Positions 1 to 8,356 of a DNA stretch of 64,000 bases are shown one piece after another. The DNA comes from Paracoccus albus. GTDB taxonomy: Bacteria > Pseudomonadota > Alphaproteobacteria > Rhodobacterales > Rhodobacteraceae. The stretch is taken from the NCBI RefSeq assembly GCF_027913035.1, contig NZ_CP115775.1, forward strand, positions 1,426,001-1,490,000, given 5' to 3'. Position 1 is the stretch's first letter; the number at the start of each line of letters is the position of its first letter. The notes beneath the pieces were generated by a model. It searched no databases and was not told where the DNA came from. It saw only the letters and a program-made list of their open reading frames with translations. The translations under genes were made by a program, and so were the position numbers.

Positions 1-270
1 GGCCAATGCGGTTATCAGCGCCAGAATGGTCTGGACCACCGCATTCGCGACGACCCAGATCAAACTGTTCAACCCGGCGCCCCAGAAGGTCGGATCAGAC
101 AGAACCTTGCCATAATGGCTGAGCCCGATCATCTCCCCGCCCGAGCCGATGGCGCGGACATTCTGCAGGCTGAGGATGACGGCAGAGATCAGCGGCCATC
201 CCAAAATGCCCGCCAGCAGCAACATTGCCGGCGCCACAAAGGCTATCGCCAGCGGGGTCGAACGACGCAT
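1..270 (-). CDS. Sugar ABC transporter permease, MalF type (partial, N-terminal 90 residues)
   Basis: Inner-membrane permease of a CUT1 sugar ABC transporter. Only the N-terminal 90 codons are present because the reading frame runs off the left edge. It starts MRRSTPLAIAFVAPAM and has a first membrane helix at about residues 8-32. A periplasmic stretch and a second hydrophobic helix (NSLIWVVANAVVQTILALI) follow, which is the usual N-terminal layout of MalF/UgpA permeases. It lies 11 bases downstream of the binding-protein gene on the same strand, so the two are almost certainly cotranscribed. The second permease and the ATPase would be expected beyond the edge. The family call is firm from position and topology; the substrate is unknown. 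Confidence 0.85.
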   Translation of the reverse strand, partial: MRRSTPLAIAFVAPAMLLLAGILGWPLISAVILSLQNVRAIGSGGEMIGLSHYGKVLSDPTFWGAGLNSLIWVVANAVVQTILALITALA

Positions 271-281
271 GGCCCTGCCCT

Positions 282-1562
282 TCAGTTCGCTGCCGCGTCA
301 GACATCTGCGCCTGCCCGGCGGCCACGGCATCGGCCGGGGAATTGCCGCGCACAACGATGTCCTGCAACGTCTCTGCAATCAGGTTCCGCGCAGAGATTG
401 CCGCAATCGAGGGGAAGGTCCGCCCGCTGGTAAAGCCGAAAAGCTGGCCGTTGTGCGAATTGGCGATGATGCCTTCAACCTGCTCACGATACTTTGCGGT
501 CAGCGGATCGGACCAGAAGCTTTCCGCCTCTGCTCCGGTCGCGGTCAGGGGCATGAACAGGCCGGGCTCCATATTAAGGAAGCTGCCGTAATTTTCCGGC
601 TCCAGCAGGAAGGAAAGGAACGCGCCTGCCGCTTCACGCTCTGCCTCTTCGGTAGACAGGATCAGACCGGCATTGGCATAGGCGATGGTGTTGTGATCGC
701 CGTCAGCGGATTTAGCCGGGATCGGCGCGACACCCAGATCGGCAGCATCGCCGGCACCCTGCGTGTCATAGCTGGTGATGACAGAGAATTGCAGGATCAT
801 CCCACAGCTTTCCGAGATGAAACAGGCTTCTGCCTCGCCCCATGTCCACGAGGTGCTGTCGGGCGGCGACAGCTTCTGCAGATCGGCATAGGTGGTATAG
901 CTGTCCACCGTTTCGGGGTTGTCGAAACGCAGCGTCCCGTCCTCGTTGAAGATTTCGGTCGCGCCGCCATTCACCATGAAGCTGTAGACCGTCTGATCGG
1001 TGTAAAGCTGTTTGTTTGCAGGCAGGCCCAGACCATAAACGCCATCCGCCGACAGCGTTTCGGCAGCGGCCTTCAGATCGTCCCATGTCTGCGGCACTTC
1101 GATCCCGGCCTCTGACAGGTCGCTTTTGCGATACCACAGGTTCATGGCCATGTTGTACAGCGGCACCGCCCAGATCCCGTCTTCATAGCTGTAAGCCTCG
1201 ACCGTGCTGTCGATGAAGTCGTGTTTGCTGTCCAGCTCACTCACCAGCCCCTCGACCGAGGGAATATCTGTCACCTGTTTCAGGATCGGAACGAAATCGG
1301 GGGTCACGAACATGATGTCGGGACCCACACCAGCGGCCAAGGCCGCCGGTGCCTTGGCGTAGATTTCGCCCCAGTTCTGCGGCTCTTGCGAGACGGTCAC
1401 GCCGTCATGGCTTTCGTTGAAGGCGTCAATAAGCTGTTGCAGACGCTCAACGCGGTGGGGCGGCTGCTCCATATGCCAAAGGGTAAGCTCGACATCTTGA
1501 GCGAAGGCTTGCAGCGGCAGGATGACAGCCAGTGCCGTGCATGTGGTTTGAAGTTTCTTCAT
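282..1562 (-). CDS. Extracellular solute-binding protein of a sugar ABC transporter (family 1)
   Basis: Periplasmic binding protein of about 426 residues that captures the sugar for the permease encoded just downstream. It starts MKKLQTTCTALAVILP with a Sec signal peptide ending near AFAQD, followed by VELTLWHMEQ, the first strand typical of MalE-like family 1 proteins. The start at 1562 is preferred over an in-frame codon further upstream because a GGGGGGAA Shine-Dalgarno sits just before it and the signal peptide begins there. Neighbours are an SIS-domain protein and a HutC-type GntR regulator upstream, a combination often seen around amino-sugar or phosphosugar uptake. The substrate remains inference. 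Confidence 0.9.
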   Translation of the reverse strand: MKKLQTTCTALAVILPLQAFAQDVELTLWHMEQPPHRVERLQQLIDAFNESHDGVTVSQEPQNWGEIYAKAPAALAAGVGPDIMFVTPDFVPILKQVTDIPSVEGLVSELDSKHDFIDSTVEAYSYEDGIWAVPLYNMAMNLWYRKSDLSEAGIEVPQTWDDLKAAAETLSADGVYGLGLPANKQLYTDQTVYSFMVNGGATEIFNEDGTLRFDNPETVDSYTTYADLQKLSPPDSTSWTWGEAEACFISESCGMILQFSVITSYDTQGAGDAADLGVAPIPAKSADGDHNTIAYANAGLILSTEEAEREAAGAFLSFLLEPENYGSFLNMEPGLFMPLTATGAEAESFWSDPLTAKYREQVEGIIANSHNGQLFGFTSGRTFPSIAAISARNLIAETLQDIVVRGNSPADAVAAGQAQMSDAAAN

Positions 1563-1612
1563 GGTATTCCCCCCAAGGTTTGGCCCGTCCGCCCTTCCGG
1601 ACAGGCATGCTT

Positions 1613-2338
1613 TCAAAGATGCGGGTTTCGTCCGCGGTATTTGCGAACCAGCCGGGCGTTATGGTCATTCGCCCCCGGCATATTCGCGCTGCGATAGATC
1701 GGCGCATCCCCATCCTGCGACAGCGCGGCAGCGACCTCGGCAAAGATGGCATTCAGGATGACCGCACCAATCACGGTGGACACCGGCGCGACCTTCAGTT
1801 CCGATCCCGGCACTGACAGCACCGCATCACCGGGCGGAGAGCCGTTATCCAGAACGATATCGGCGATATCGGCGATCCGGGTCCGGCCATTGGCGGCGGC
1901 AGTCGAATAAGCGATAGAGGTCAGCGCGATCACCGTGGCCCCTGCATCCCTGCCGAATTGCGCCGCTTCCACAGGGGCCGCGTTTACGCCCGAATTCGAC
2001 ACGACGATCATCACGTCATTCGGCCCGATGCCATAGCGCTCCAGTATCGGGGCCACGATTCCGCTGGTCCGTTCATACACCGTGCCCGCGACCGCGCCCT
2101 CATGCACCATGATCGGCCCGGCCAGGATCGGGACAGTCACGGCCAGCCCGCCTGCGCGGTAATGCAGTTCCTCGGCCATGACATGGGAATGCCCCGTGCC
2201 GAACACATACACGCGCCCGTCATTGCGCACGGCCTTAACGATGGCGCGCGCTGCATCGCCTGCCGCATCTGCCGTTTCCCGGCGCGTTTCGTTCAGGCGG
2301 GCGATGATCTGGTCGTAATATTCCTCGGTCAGGCTCAT
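1613..2338 (-). CDS. SIS-domain sugar-phosphate-binding protein (UPF0309-like)
   Basis: A 241-residue protein made of one sugar isomerase (SIS) fold. The loop [16 protein letters not shown] (about 43-58) and the stretch [18 protein letters not shown] (about 109-126) are the two phosphosugar-binding segments of SIS proteins. It has no glutaminase domain, unlike GlmS, and no helix-turn-helix, unlike RpiR regulators. The start codon overlaps the stop of the upstream GntR gene in an ATGA, so the two are translationally coupled. The sugar ABC genes follow about 50 bases downstream. It probably isomerises or processes the imported sugar after phosphorylation, but the substrate cannot be read from sequence. 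Confidence 0.8.
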   Translation of the reverse strand: MSLTEEYYDQIIARLNETRRETADAAGDAARAIVKAVRNDGRVYVFGTGHSHVMAEELHYRAGGLAVTVPILAGPIMVHEGAVAGTVYERTSGIVAPILERYGIGPNDVMIVVSNSGVNAAPVEAAQFGRDAGATVIALTSIAYSTAAANGRTRIADIADIVLDNGSPPGDAVLSVPGSELKVAPVSTVIGAVILNAIFAEVAAALSQDGDAPIYRSANMPGANDHNARLVRKYRGRNPHL

Positions 2339-3060
2339 TCAATCTTTCCCGGTGTCACATTCAGTTCAGCTTTGATTTCAAACAGATCCGCGCGATAAGA
2401 GGAGCGGACATATTCGAACGCCACGCCATTCGCGTCGCGTGTCAGGCGGCGGATGTTCAGGATTGGATCGCCGACGCCGATCTGCAGATGCGTGGCGGTC
2501 TTGCGGTCGGCGAGTGTCGCCTTCAGCCGCTGCTCGGCCCGGGTCGGGACGATGCCGTAAGCTTCGCTGATATGGCGATAAAGCGACGTAACCGAGAAAT
2601 CTATCACGTCAATCAGGCCGGGCATGGCTGAGGCAACAAGAAATGTCGTCTCCAGTGCCACTGGCTCTGCATCGGCAAGGCGGACACGAACAAGGCGATG
2701 GACTTCCTCGTCCTCGCCCAGCTCCAAAGCCGCGCGCACCTCATGATCGGGACGGCCCGTCTCGCTGACAACGACAAGGCTGGAACTTTTGCGCCCCTGA
2801 CTTTCGATCTCCTCGGTGAAGCTGGTCAGGCTGGTCAGTTGCTGCTGAATCTGAGCGTTGCGGACATAGTGGCCGCTGCCACCCCGCGCCTCGACCACAC
2901 CCTTTGCAACCAGTTCGTGAATGGCGCGCCGCGCGGTCATCCGGCTGACTCCGGCTGCTTCGGCCAGATCACGTTCAGATTGCAACCGCCCACCGATCGG
3001 GATCTCGCCGTTGCGGATGCGGATTTCCAGTTCCGTCGAGATTTTCTGATATTGCGGCAA
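2335..3060 (-). CDS. GntR/HutC-family transcriptional regulator with UTRA domain
   Basis: A 241-residue regulator. Residues 1-70 form a GntR winged helix ([20 protein letters not shown] is the recognition region), and residues 85-235 form a UTRA effector domain of the HutC/NagR type. It heads the SIS, binding protein and permease operon and very likely senses a sugar phosphate made from the imported sugar. The start codon is TTG at 3060; no ATG or GTG lies upstream in frame and there is no obvious Shine-Dalgarno, so translation may be weak. A tandem operator with the HutC/NagR-like core TGGTNTANACCA lies 19-52 bases upstream, which implies autoregulation. Confidence 0.88.
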   Translation of the reverse strand: MPQYQKISTELEIRIRNGEIPIGGRLQSERDLAEAAGVSRMTARRAIHELVAKGVVEARGGSGHYVRNAQIQQQLTSLTSFTEEIESQGRKSSSLVVVSETGRPDHEVRAALELGEDEEVHRLVRVRLADAEPVALETTFLVASAMPGLIDVIDFSVTSLYRHISEAYGIVPTRAEQRLKATLADRKTATHLQIGVGDPILNIRRLTRDANGVAFEYVRSSYRADLFEIKAELNVTPGKIE

Positions 3061-3078
3061 AGTGGCGATCGTCCAAAG

Positions 3079-3112
3079 TGGTATATACCAACACTAGGGA
3101 CGGAATATACCA
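3079..3112. promoter_or_regulatory. Tandem GntR/HutC operator upstream of the sugar operon
   Basis: A perfect 12-base palindrome TGGTATATACCA occupies 3079-3090. A second copy matching 10 of 12 positions (CGGAATATACCA) occupies 3101-3112, exactly 22 bases or two helical turns further on. HutC-subfamily regulators such as NagR and DasR bind cores of this TGGT..ACCA form. The sites lie directly upstream of the GntR gene, so autorepression of the whole operon is the likely role. Confidence 0.7.
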
Positions 3113-3201
3113 GACGTCAACAGAAATTTTCGCCGTATGGTTGAATTGTGGTTAACACCACCCTGCGAGAGGAAGCAGAATGAAACCCTCAAGAGTTTAA
3201 T

Positions 3202-3795
3202 TTAATTTGATTTTACCCCGGACAGCAGTGTGGCCACAGCGACCTCCACTGCATCTGCGCCGACCTTCTCGACCCGCAGCAAACCGTCAAGCCTCAGCGT
3301 GGTCAGCCCATGAAGCTGCGCCCAGCACGATGCCGCCAGACCCCGCACCGGTCGGTCGCTTATCCAGCCCGCAGATTGACCGCGCGTCAACGTATCGACC
3401 AGAAGCAGAAAGGGCGCCATCGCGCGTGGCTGAAGATGCAGTTCGAACGACCGGGCGACATCGGCACCGAACATGAGGTGGTAGAGCGCGGGGTTCCGGG
3501 CGCCGAAGTTCAGATAAGCCCGGGCCATGCCAATCAATTCAGCATCGAAATCGCCGCTATCACGCGTGGGAACCTGAAGAGCCTCGTAAAGCCGGTCAAA
3601 GCCGATAAGGGCCAGTTCGCCCAGCAAGACGGATTTATCGGCAAAATGCTTATACGGCGCGGCGTGGCTGACACCGGCACGGCGGGCGACCTCTCGCAAG
3701 GTGAAGCGCCAATCGCCGTCCTCAACCAGCATCGCCATGGCGGTGTCGATAACCGCGCGCCGCAGATCGCCATGATGATACGCTTTCCTGGCCAT
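3202..3795 (-). CDS. TetR/AcrR-family transcriptional regulator
   Basis: A 197-residue repressor starting MARKAYHHGDLRRAV. The N-terminal HTH covers about residues 8-55 (FTLREVARRAGVSHAAPYKHF). The C-terminal half resembles the WHG-type ligand domain found after KxYHHGDLR starts. The start at 3795 is chosen because GGAGAGGGCGGAAA precedes it and because the family normally begins at this motif; an ATG 45 bases upstream also exists. It is divergent from the aldehyde dehydrogenase gene, with about 100 bases containing face-to-face promoters between them, so that dehydrogenase is the obvious target. Confidence 0.87.
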   Translation of the reverse strand: MARKAYHHGDLRRAVIDTAMAMLVEDGDWRFTLREVARRAGVSHAAPYKHFADKSVLLGELALIGFDRLYEALQVPTRDSGDFDAELIGMARAYLNFGARNPALYHLMFGADVARSFELHLQPRAMAPFLLLVDTLTRGQSAGWISDRPVRGLAASCWAQLHGLTTLRLDGLLRVEKVGADAVEVAVATLLSGVKSN

Positions 3796-3830
3796 TTTCC
3801 GCCCTCTCCCACACAGGTTTTCATCGAATG

Positions 3831-3859
3831 TTGACAGCATCTACATTACACCCTATCTG
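3831..3859 (+). promoter_or_regulatory. Sigma70-type promoter for the aldehyde dehydrogenase
   Basis: A perfect TTGACA at 3831-3836 is followed after 17 bases by TATCTG at 3854-3859, 36 bases before the ATG at 3896. A second TTGACA on the opposite strand (3877-3882) faces it, so the TetR gene and the dehydrogenase have overlapping divergent promoters. The imperfect inverted repeat ACATTACA / TGTAAAGT between them is a plausible TetR operator. Confidence 0.55.
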
Positions 3860-3895
3860 ACTGTAAAGTTACCATTGTCAACTTCAGGTGACATC

Positions 3896-5290
3896 ATGAA
3901 CGATCCAGCCGATATTCTGCAGTTGCAGCGCAGCGCTTTTCTGCAAGGTGACCCGCCGGATCTCGCGCAGCGCAGGGCCGATCTGAAAAAGCTTCGTCAG
4001 GCCATCATCGCCAACCGCGCACGGATAGAATCGGCGATCAGCGTTGATTTTGGTCACCGCTCCCCTCATGAAACGGCCCTGATGGAGATCGTGCCGACCG
4101 TGCAGGGGATCGACTATCTTCGCCGGAACCTGCGCCGCTTCATGCGTCCAGAGCGCCGCCATGTCGCTTTGACCTATCAATCCGGACGCGCCTATGTCGC
4201 CTATCAGCCGCTGGGTGTGGTCGGCGTCGTGTCGCCCTGGAACTATCCGCTTTCGCTGGCGATGATGCCGTTGGCGACCGCCCTTGCGGCGGGCAATCGA
4301 GTGATGGTGAAACCGTCGGAATATACGCCCGAAACCAGCAGTCTCATGGCAGAAATTCTTGCAGATAACTTTGCGCAGGATCAGGTGGCGGTCATAAACG
4401 GCGATGCCGAAGTCGGGGCCGCCTTTACCGCGCTGCCCTTTGATCATCTGCTGTTTACAGGCAGCACGCAGGTCGGCCGCGCCGTCATGAAGGCCGCGTC
4501 CGAAAACCTCGTTCCGGTCACGCTGGAGCTTGGCGGAAAATCCCCGGCCATCATCGCCCCCGGTCACGCGACAGAGGAAAATGTGGCCAATATCGCATTC
4601 GGCAAACTGGCCAATGCGGGTCAAACCTGCATCGCGCCGGATTATGTCCTTTTGCAGGCTGATGACGTGGAAAACTTTCGTTCGGCCTATGTCAAAGCCG
4701 TGTCGCAAATGTATCCGGGCGGGGCCGAAAGCAAAGATTACAGCGCCATTATCAATGACCGCCATTTTCAAAGGCTGACAGGTCTGCTGACAGATGCAGA
4801 GGCTCAGGGCGCAGATGTGATAACCCTTGCAGAGGCGCCGCAAAACGCGGGCACACAGAAGCTGCCGCCGTCGTTGCTGCTGAACGTCACCGAAGAGATG
4901 AAGGTGATGCAGCAGGAGATCTTCGGGCCAATCTTGCCTGTCATCACATATCGCAGCATTGAAGAGGCCATTGCCTATGTCAATGCAAGGCCGCGCCCGC
5001 TTGCGCTATACTATTTCGGTGATGACGACGCGGCGCGGCAAAAGGTGCTGACGCGGACGGTTTCGGGTAATGTCGGAATCAACAACACGCTGATGCACTA
5101 TGTGCAGGACGACCTGCCCTTCGGCGGCGTTGGGGCCAGCGGGATCGGTGCCTATCACGGGGTCGAGGGATTTCGCGCTTTCAGCCACGCAAAGGGCATC
5201 TACAGCCAGCACAAATGGAACGCCGCAAACCTGATACGGGCACCATTCGGCAAGCTGGCCGATGCCGCGTTGCGCTTCATGCTTCGCTGA
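3896..5290 (+). CDS. Aldehyde dehydrogenase, coniferyl-aldehyde-dehydrogenase type
   Basis: A cytosolic NAD(P)-dependent aldehyde dehydrogenase of 464 residues that oxidises aldehydes to acids. It is compact like class 3 and coniferyl aldehyde dehydrogenases (CalB). Key motifs are VGVVSPWNYPL in the cofactor fold, VTLELGGKSP with the general-base glutamate, and NAGQTCIAPDYV with the catalytic cysteine. The QTCIAPDY form is typical of the class 3/CalB group. The ATG at 3896 has AGGTGA upstream; a TTG 21 bases earlier is less likely. It stands alone, divergent from the TetR regulator, which suggests an aldehyde-detoxification or aromatic-aldehyde role. The exact substrate is not determined. Confidence 0.92.
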   Translation: MNDPADILQLQRSAFLQGDPPDLAQRRADLKKLRQAIIANRARIESAISVDFGHRSPHETALMEIVPTVQGIDYLRRNLRRFMRPERRHVALTYQSGRAYVAYQPLGVVGVVSPWNYPLSLAMMPLATALAAGNRVMVKPSEYTPETSSLMAEILADNFAQDQVAVINGDAEVGAAFTALPFDHLLFTGSTQVGRAVMKAASENLVPVTLELGGKSPAIIAPGHATEENVANIAFGKLANAGQTCIAPDYVLLQADDVENFRSAYVKAVSQMYPGGAESKDYSAIINDRHFQRLTGLLTDAEAQGADVITLAEAPQNAGTQKLPPSLLLNVTEEMKVMQQEIFGPILPVITYRSIEEAIAYVNARPRPLALYYFGDDDAARQKVLTRTVSGNVGINNTLMHYVQDDLPFGGVGASGIGAYHGVEGFRAFSHAKGIYSQHKWNAANLIRAPFGKLADAALRFMLR

Positions 5291-5334
5291 TCGTCTTGTG
5301 ATCCGTCCGGTTACAGCCCGCCAGAACGATCGCG

Positions 5335-6114
5335 CTATGCCGCCAACGTCCAGTAACTGGACACGTGCGACAGCTCTTTCGGGTGGCCGATCTGGTCCAG
5401 ATGCTCACGCAGCGCGGTGATGGCCGAACGCTCTGCCCCGGCCCAGACGAAGCTGTCGGGCGCAGGCGTCCCGCACAGCCGCACCAGAACGTCCGTATCG
5501 GCGGTATCCTGCGCGTGCCATGTAACGGTAGCACCCGGCGGACCGTCCAGCGGGATTTGCGCGGAAAGGGCCGCCGCGAGGATATGAACATCCGCCCTTG
5601 TCGTCGCAGGCATCATCTCCAGCCAGTTGGCGATGGCGGGAATGGCAGTTTCATCGCCGAGCAGCACATAGGAGGAAGCCGGGGGGAACAGTTTCGACGC
5701 ACGCGGTCCCGCGACATGAATCCTGTCGCCCTGTGTGGCCGATGCCGCCCAAAGTCCGGCAATGCCATGCCCGTGAAGCACGAAATCCAACACCAGCTCG
5801 CCAGCATTCTCATCAAATGCCCGAGGCGTATACTCGCGTGAAATGGCTGGCGGGTCTTCGGGCCAGTGCAGCCGCCCGTCACCTTGCTGAGGCAGGCTGA
5901 GGATACCGCTTTTCGGATCAGGAAAGAACAGCTTCACATGGTCGTCCGGGCCAAGACATTTCATCGCCGCCTGCATCTTGCCCCCCACGTCGAAAGCGCC
6001 CAGCTGCGGACCACCAAGGGTGATGCGACGCATATGTGGTGTCAGATCTGTGACGGCGACGACCTCCAACTCGCGAAGGGTGATTGGAAAACGCTGAATT
6101 TCGTGACTGCTCAT
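5335..6114 (-). CDS. Siderophore-interacting protein (FAD-dependent ferric-siderophore reductase)
   Basis: A 259-residue cytosolic flavoprotein of the SIP family, which reduces ferric siderophores to release iron. The N-terminal FAD-binding barrel includes MRRITLGG and SREYTPRAFD (the RxYTxR FAD motif). The C-terminal NAD(P)-binding half includes LLGDETAIPAIANWLE and the terminal block FVWAGAERSAITALREHL. The start at 6114 gives the usual family start; it overlaps the stop of a tiny upstream membrane-protein frame in TAATG. No siderophore biosynthesis or receptor genes are nearby, so it may serve systems encoded elsewhere. It is convergent with the aldehyde dehydrogenase. Confidence 0.88.
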   Translation of the reverse strand: MSSHEIQRFPITLRELEVVAVTDLTPHMRRITLGGPQLGAFDVGGKMQAAMKCLGPDDHVKLFFPDPKSGILSLPQQGDGRLHWPEDPPAISREYTPRAFDENAGELVLDFVLHGHGIAGLWAASATQGDRIHVAGPRASKLFPPASSYVLLGDETAIPAIANWLEMMPATTRADVHILAAALSAQIPLDGPPGATVTWHAQDTADTDVLVRLCGTPAPDSFVWAGAERSAITALREHLDQIGHPKELSHVSSYWTLAA

Positions 6115-6284
6115 TACTGCTCGCCATAATCGTTGACAAAAATATCTGGATAGCCGCGGCCAAAGCTCTGGCCACCGGCAATCGCCAATAAACTGACAAA
6201 AAGAATCGGAATAGTCCACCCCAACCACGCGGCAAGGGGGGCCATGGCGACCTGCGCCCCAATAATACGATACGATCCGGGCAT
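6114..6284 (-). CDS. Possible small membrane protein coupled to the siderophore-interacting protein
   Basis: An open frame of 56 codons (MPGSYRIIGAQVAMAP...) with one long hydrophobic segment that includes WTIPILFVSLLAIAGG and a short polar tail. Its stop codon overlaps the ATG of the siderophore-interacting protein as TAATG, an arrangement typical of coupled genes. A TTG further upstream would extend it to 82 residues. The Shine-Dalgarno is weak and I recognise no family. It could be a membrane partner of the reductase or only a leader frame. Confidence 0.35.
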   Translation of the reverse strand: MPGSYRIIGAQVAMAPLAAWLGWTIPILFVSLLAIAGGQSFGRGYPDIFVNDYGEQ

Positions 6285-6380
6285 CTTCGTTGAAACCAGA
6301 TTGACGCGCTGCTTACTGCATTGTTGCTGCTGCACATAATTTGCCAGCAATAACTGCGCCAAGACAGCACTGAAGGAAAG

Positions 6381-6398
6381 CTTTGCAGCGCTGCAAAG
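6381..6398. promoter_or_regulatory. Perfect 18-base palindrome upstream of the TRAP operon
   Basis: CTTTGCAGCGCTGCAAAG reads identically on both strands. It has a central CpG, as LacI-family operators do, and sits about 125 bases upstream of the TRAP binding-protein gene and about 100 bases upstream of the small membrane frame on the other strand. No LacI-family gene is present in the window. The palindrome is seen directly; operator function is inference. Confidence 0.5.
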
Positions 6399-6521
6399 TC
6401 ATTCCGAAAACTGGCAAAACCAAAAAAAGATTGCCAGACACTGTGCAGATATTACAAACTTAAAGAATAAGAACCGCAGCCATAACAAACGAGCTGCAAA
6501 CTGCAACATGGGAGGAATATT

Positions 6522-7667
6522 ATGACCTTGGACTCCAAGAAGGCCGAGACTGTATCACGTCGTTCGTTTCTACGCCGCGGCGGCACAATTGCAGGTGGCG
6601 CGGCAGCGACATCGCTTTTGGCGGCACCGGCGGTATTGGCGCAGTCGCCGCTTGTTCTGAAAATGCAGACCAGCTGGCCGGCCTCTGACATCTGGCAAAC
6701 CATGGCGCAGCAATATGTCGACCGCGTGCAGGCCATGTCGGGGGATCGGATCCAGATCGACCTGCTGCCCGCCGGTGCGGTCGTGGGCGCGTTTCAGGTC
6801 ATGGACGGCGTCAGCGACGGCGTGATCGACATCGCCCATTCGGTTTCGGCCTATTGGTATGGCAAGCATAAGGCGGCTTCACTTTTCGGCACGGGGCCGG
6901 TCTTTGGCGGCGATCCGACCAATATGCTCAGCTGGTATTACGCGGGCGGCGGGCGCGACCTGTATCGGGAACTGACGCAGGATGTCATGGGCCTGAACGT
7001 GATCGGCATGTTCGCCTTCCCGATGCCCGCCCAGCCCTTCGGATGGTTCAAGGAACCGATCAGCACGGTCGAAGATATCAACGGCATGAAATACCGCACA
7101 GTTGGCCTTGCCGCCGATCTGCTGCAATCAATGGGCATGTCGGTCGCACAGCTGCCGGGCGGCGAAATCGTGCCTGCAATGGAACGCGGCGTGATCGACG
7201 CGTTTGAGTTCAACAACCCCTCTTCCGACTTGCGCTTCGGTGCGCAGGATGTGGCGAAGAACTATTACATGGGCTCTTACCACCAGGCGGCAGAGGCGTT
7301 CGAATTTCTGTTCAACCGCGATGTGATGGAAGATCTGGAACCCGATCTGCGGGCCATACTGGAACACGGGGTCGAGGCGGTTTCGACCTATAACACCGCC
7401 TTCGCACTGGACAATTATTCATCCGACCTGATGAAACTGCGCGACGAATCCGGTGTGACCATTCACAAGACGCCGCAGGACATCCAGCAGGCGCAGCTTG
7501 ATGCTTGGTCGGATATGATCACCCAGCTTGAAGGCGATGAGATGATCAAGAAGATCATGGACTCTCAGCGTGAGTGGGTAAAGCGCACCGTCTTCTATGA
7601 ACTCATGGACAAGCCGGATTACGCGCTTGCCTATGAGCATTTCTTCCCCGGTGAGCTGAAACTTTAA
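6522..7667 (+). CDS. TRAP transporter solute-binding protein with Tat signal
   Basis: A 381-residue periplasmic receptor of a tripartite ATP-independent transporter. A twin-arginine signal (SRRSFLRRGG, residues 12-21) and an AAPAVLAQS cleavage region precede the DctP-type fold. In the ligand site, NGMKYRTVGLAADLLQSMG carries the conserved arginine that clamps a carboxylate, and PGGEIVPAMERGVIDAFEFNN follows. The fold and partner permeases resemble the alpha-keto-acid/mannitol-chloroaromatic TRAP subgroup. A strong GGGAGGAATATT ribosome site precedes the ATG. A hairpin separates it from the permease genes. The ligand is probably a carboxylate, perhaps the product of the downstream amidase. Confidence 0.92.
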   Translation: MTLDSKKAETVSRRSFLRRGGTIAGGAAATSLLAAPAVLAQSPLVLKMQTSWPASDIWQTMAQQYVDRVQAMSGDRIQIDLLPAGAVVGAFQVMDGVSDGVIDIAHSVSAYWYGKHKAASLFGTGPVFGGDPTNMLSWYYAGGGRDLYRELTQDVMGLNVIGMFAFPMPAQPFGWFKEPISTVEDINGMKYRTVGLAADLLQSMGMSVAQLPGGEIVPAMERGVIDAFEFNNPSSDLRFGAQDVAKNYYMGSYHQAAEAFEFLFNRDVMEDLEPDLRAILEHGVEAVSTYNTAFALDNYSSDLMKLRDESGVTIHKTPQDIQQAQLDAWSDMITQLEGDEMIKKIMDSQREWVKRTVFYELMDKPDYALAYEHFFPGELKL

Positions 7668-7674
7668 TACCTTT

Positions 7675-7705
7675 GCGCCGCCCCCTTCCAGATCGGGGGC
7701 GGCGC
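7675..7705 (+). terminator. Intercistronic hairpin between TRAP receptor and permease genes
   Basis: A perfect 11-bp stem GCGCCGCCCCC / GGGGGCGGCGC with a nine-base loop follows the receptor stop codon. No T-tract follows, so it probably acts as a partial terminator or 3' mRNA stabiliser, giving more receptor than permease. Confidence 0.7.
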
Positions 7706-7722
7706 AGATCGCAGAGGGCTGC

Positions 7723-8310
7723 ATGATATCTTTTATCCACTTTGCCGACCGCGTCTCGGCCTGGTACGGCAAGACGTTCGGCTGGCTGATCCTGCTGATG
7801 ACATTCGGTGTCAGCTACGAGGTTTTTGTCCGCTACGTCCTGCGCAGCCCGACCACATGGTCGCTGGATGTGTCTTTCATCATGTATGGCACGCTGTTCA
7901 TGATGGGCGGGGCCTATACGCTGTCGCGTGGCGGCCATGTGCGCGGCGATTTCCTGTATCGTCTTTGGCCGGTCCGGGTACAGGGCGCGGTGGATTTCGT
8001 GCTGTATCTGATCTTCTTCTTTCCCGGCATCACCGCACTGATCCTGTCGGGCTGGAAATACTCTGCCCGTTCCTGGCAATACAGCGAGGTCAGCGTGAAC
8101 AGTCCGGCAGGCATCCCGATCTATCAGTTCAAAACCGTTCTCGTCGCAGCCGGATTGCTGCTGTTTCTGCAAGGCATCGCCCAACTGCTGCGCAGCGTGA
8201 TCGCCATGCGTGACGGAGTGTGGATCGCGGCAGAGGAGGATGTCGAGGAAACAGAGCAGCTTCTGATAAGCGAGCACGAGGCGCAAACCCAAGTGACTTT
8301 GGACAGATGA
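7723..8310 (+). CDS. TRAP transporter small permease subunit (DctQ type)
   Basis: A 195-residue inner-membrane protein with four predicted helices, the usual DctQ topology. It includes FGWLILLMTFGVSYEVFVRY near the N-terminus and FVLYLIFFFPGITALILSG in the middle, then a charged cytoplasmic tail. AGAGGG lies upstream of the ATG. It pairs with the large permease 30-45 bases downstream to form the membrane part of the transporter. Confidence 0.9.
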   Translation: MISFIHFADRVSAWYGKTFGWLILLMTFGVSYEVFVRYVLRSPTTWSLDVSFIMYGTLFMMGGAYTLSRGGHVRGDFLYRLWPVRVQGAVDFVLYLIFFFPGITALILSGWKYSARSWQYSEVSVNSPAGIPIYQFKTVLVAAGLLLFLQGIAQLLRSVIAMRDGVWIAAEEDVEETEQLLISEHEAQTQVTLDR

Positions 8311-8356
8311 TGCGCGCCCTGCGCCACGACCAGCCAATGCAATGGAGTTTTCTGAC

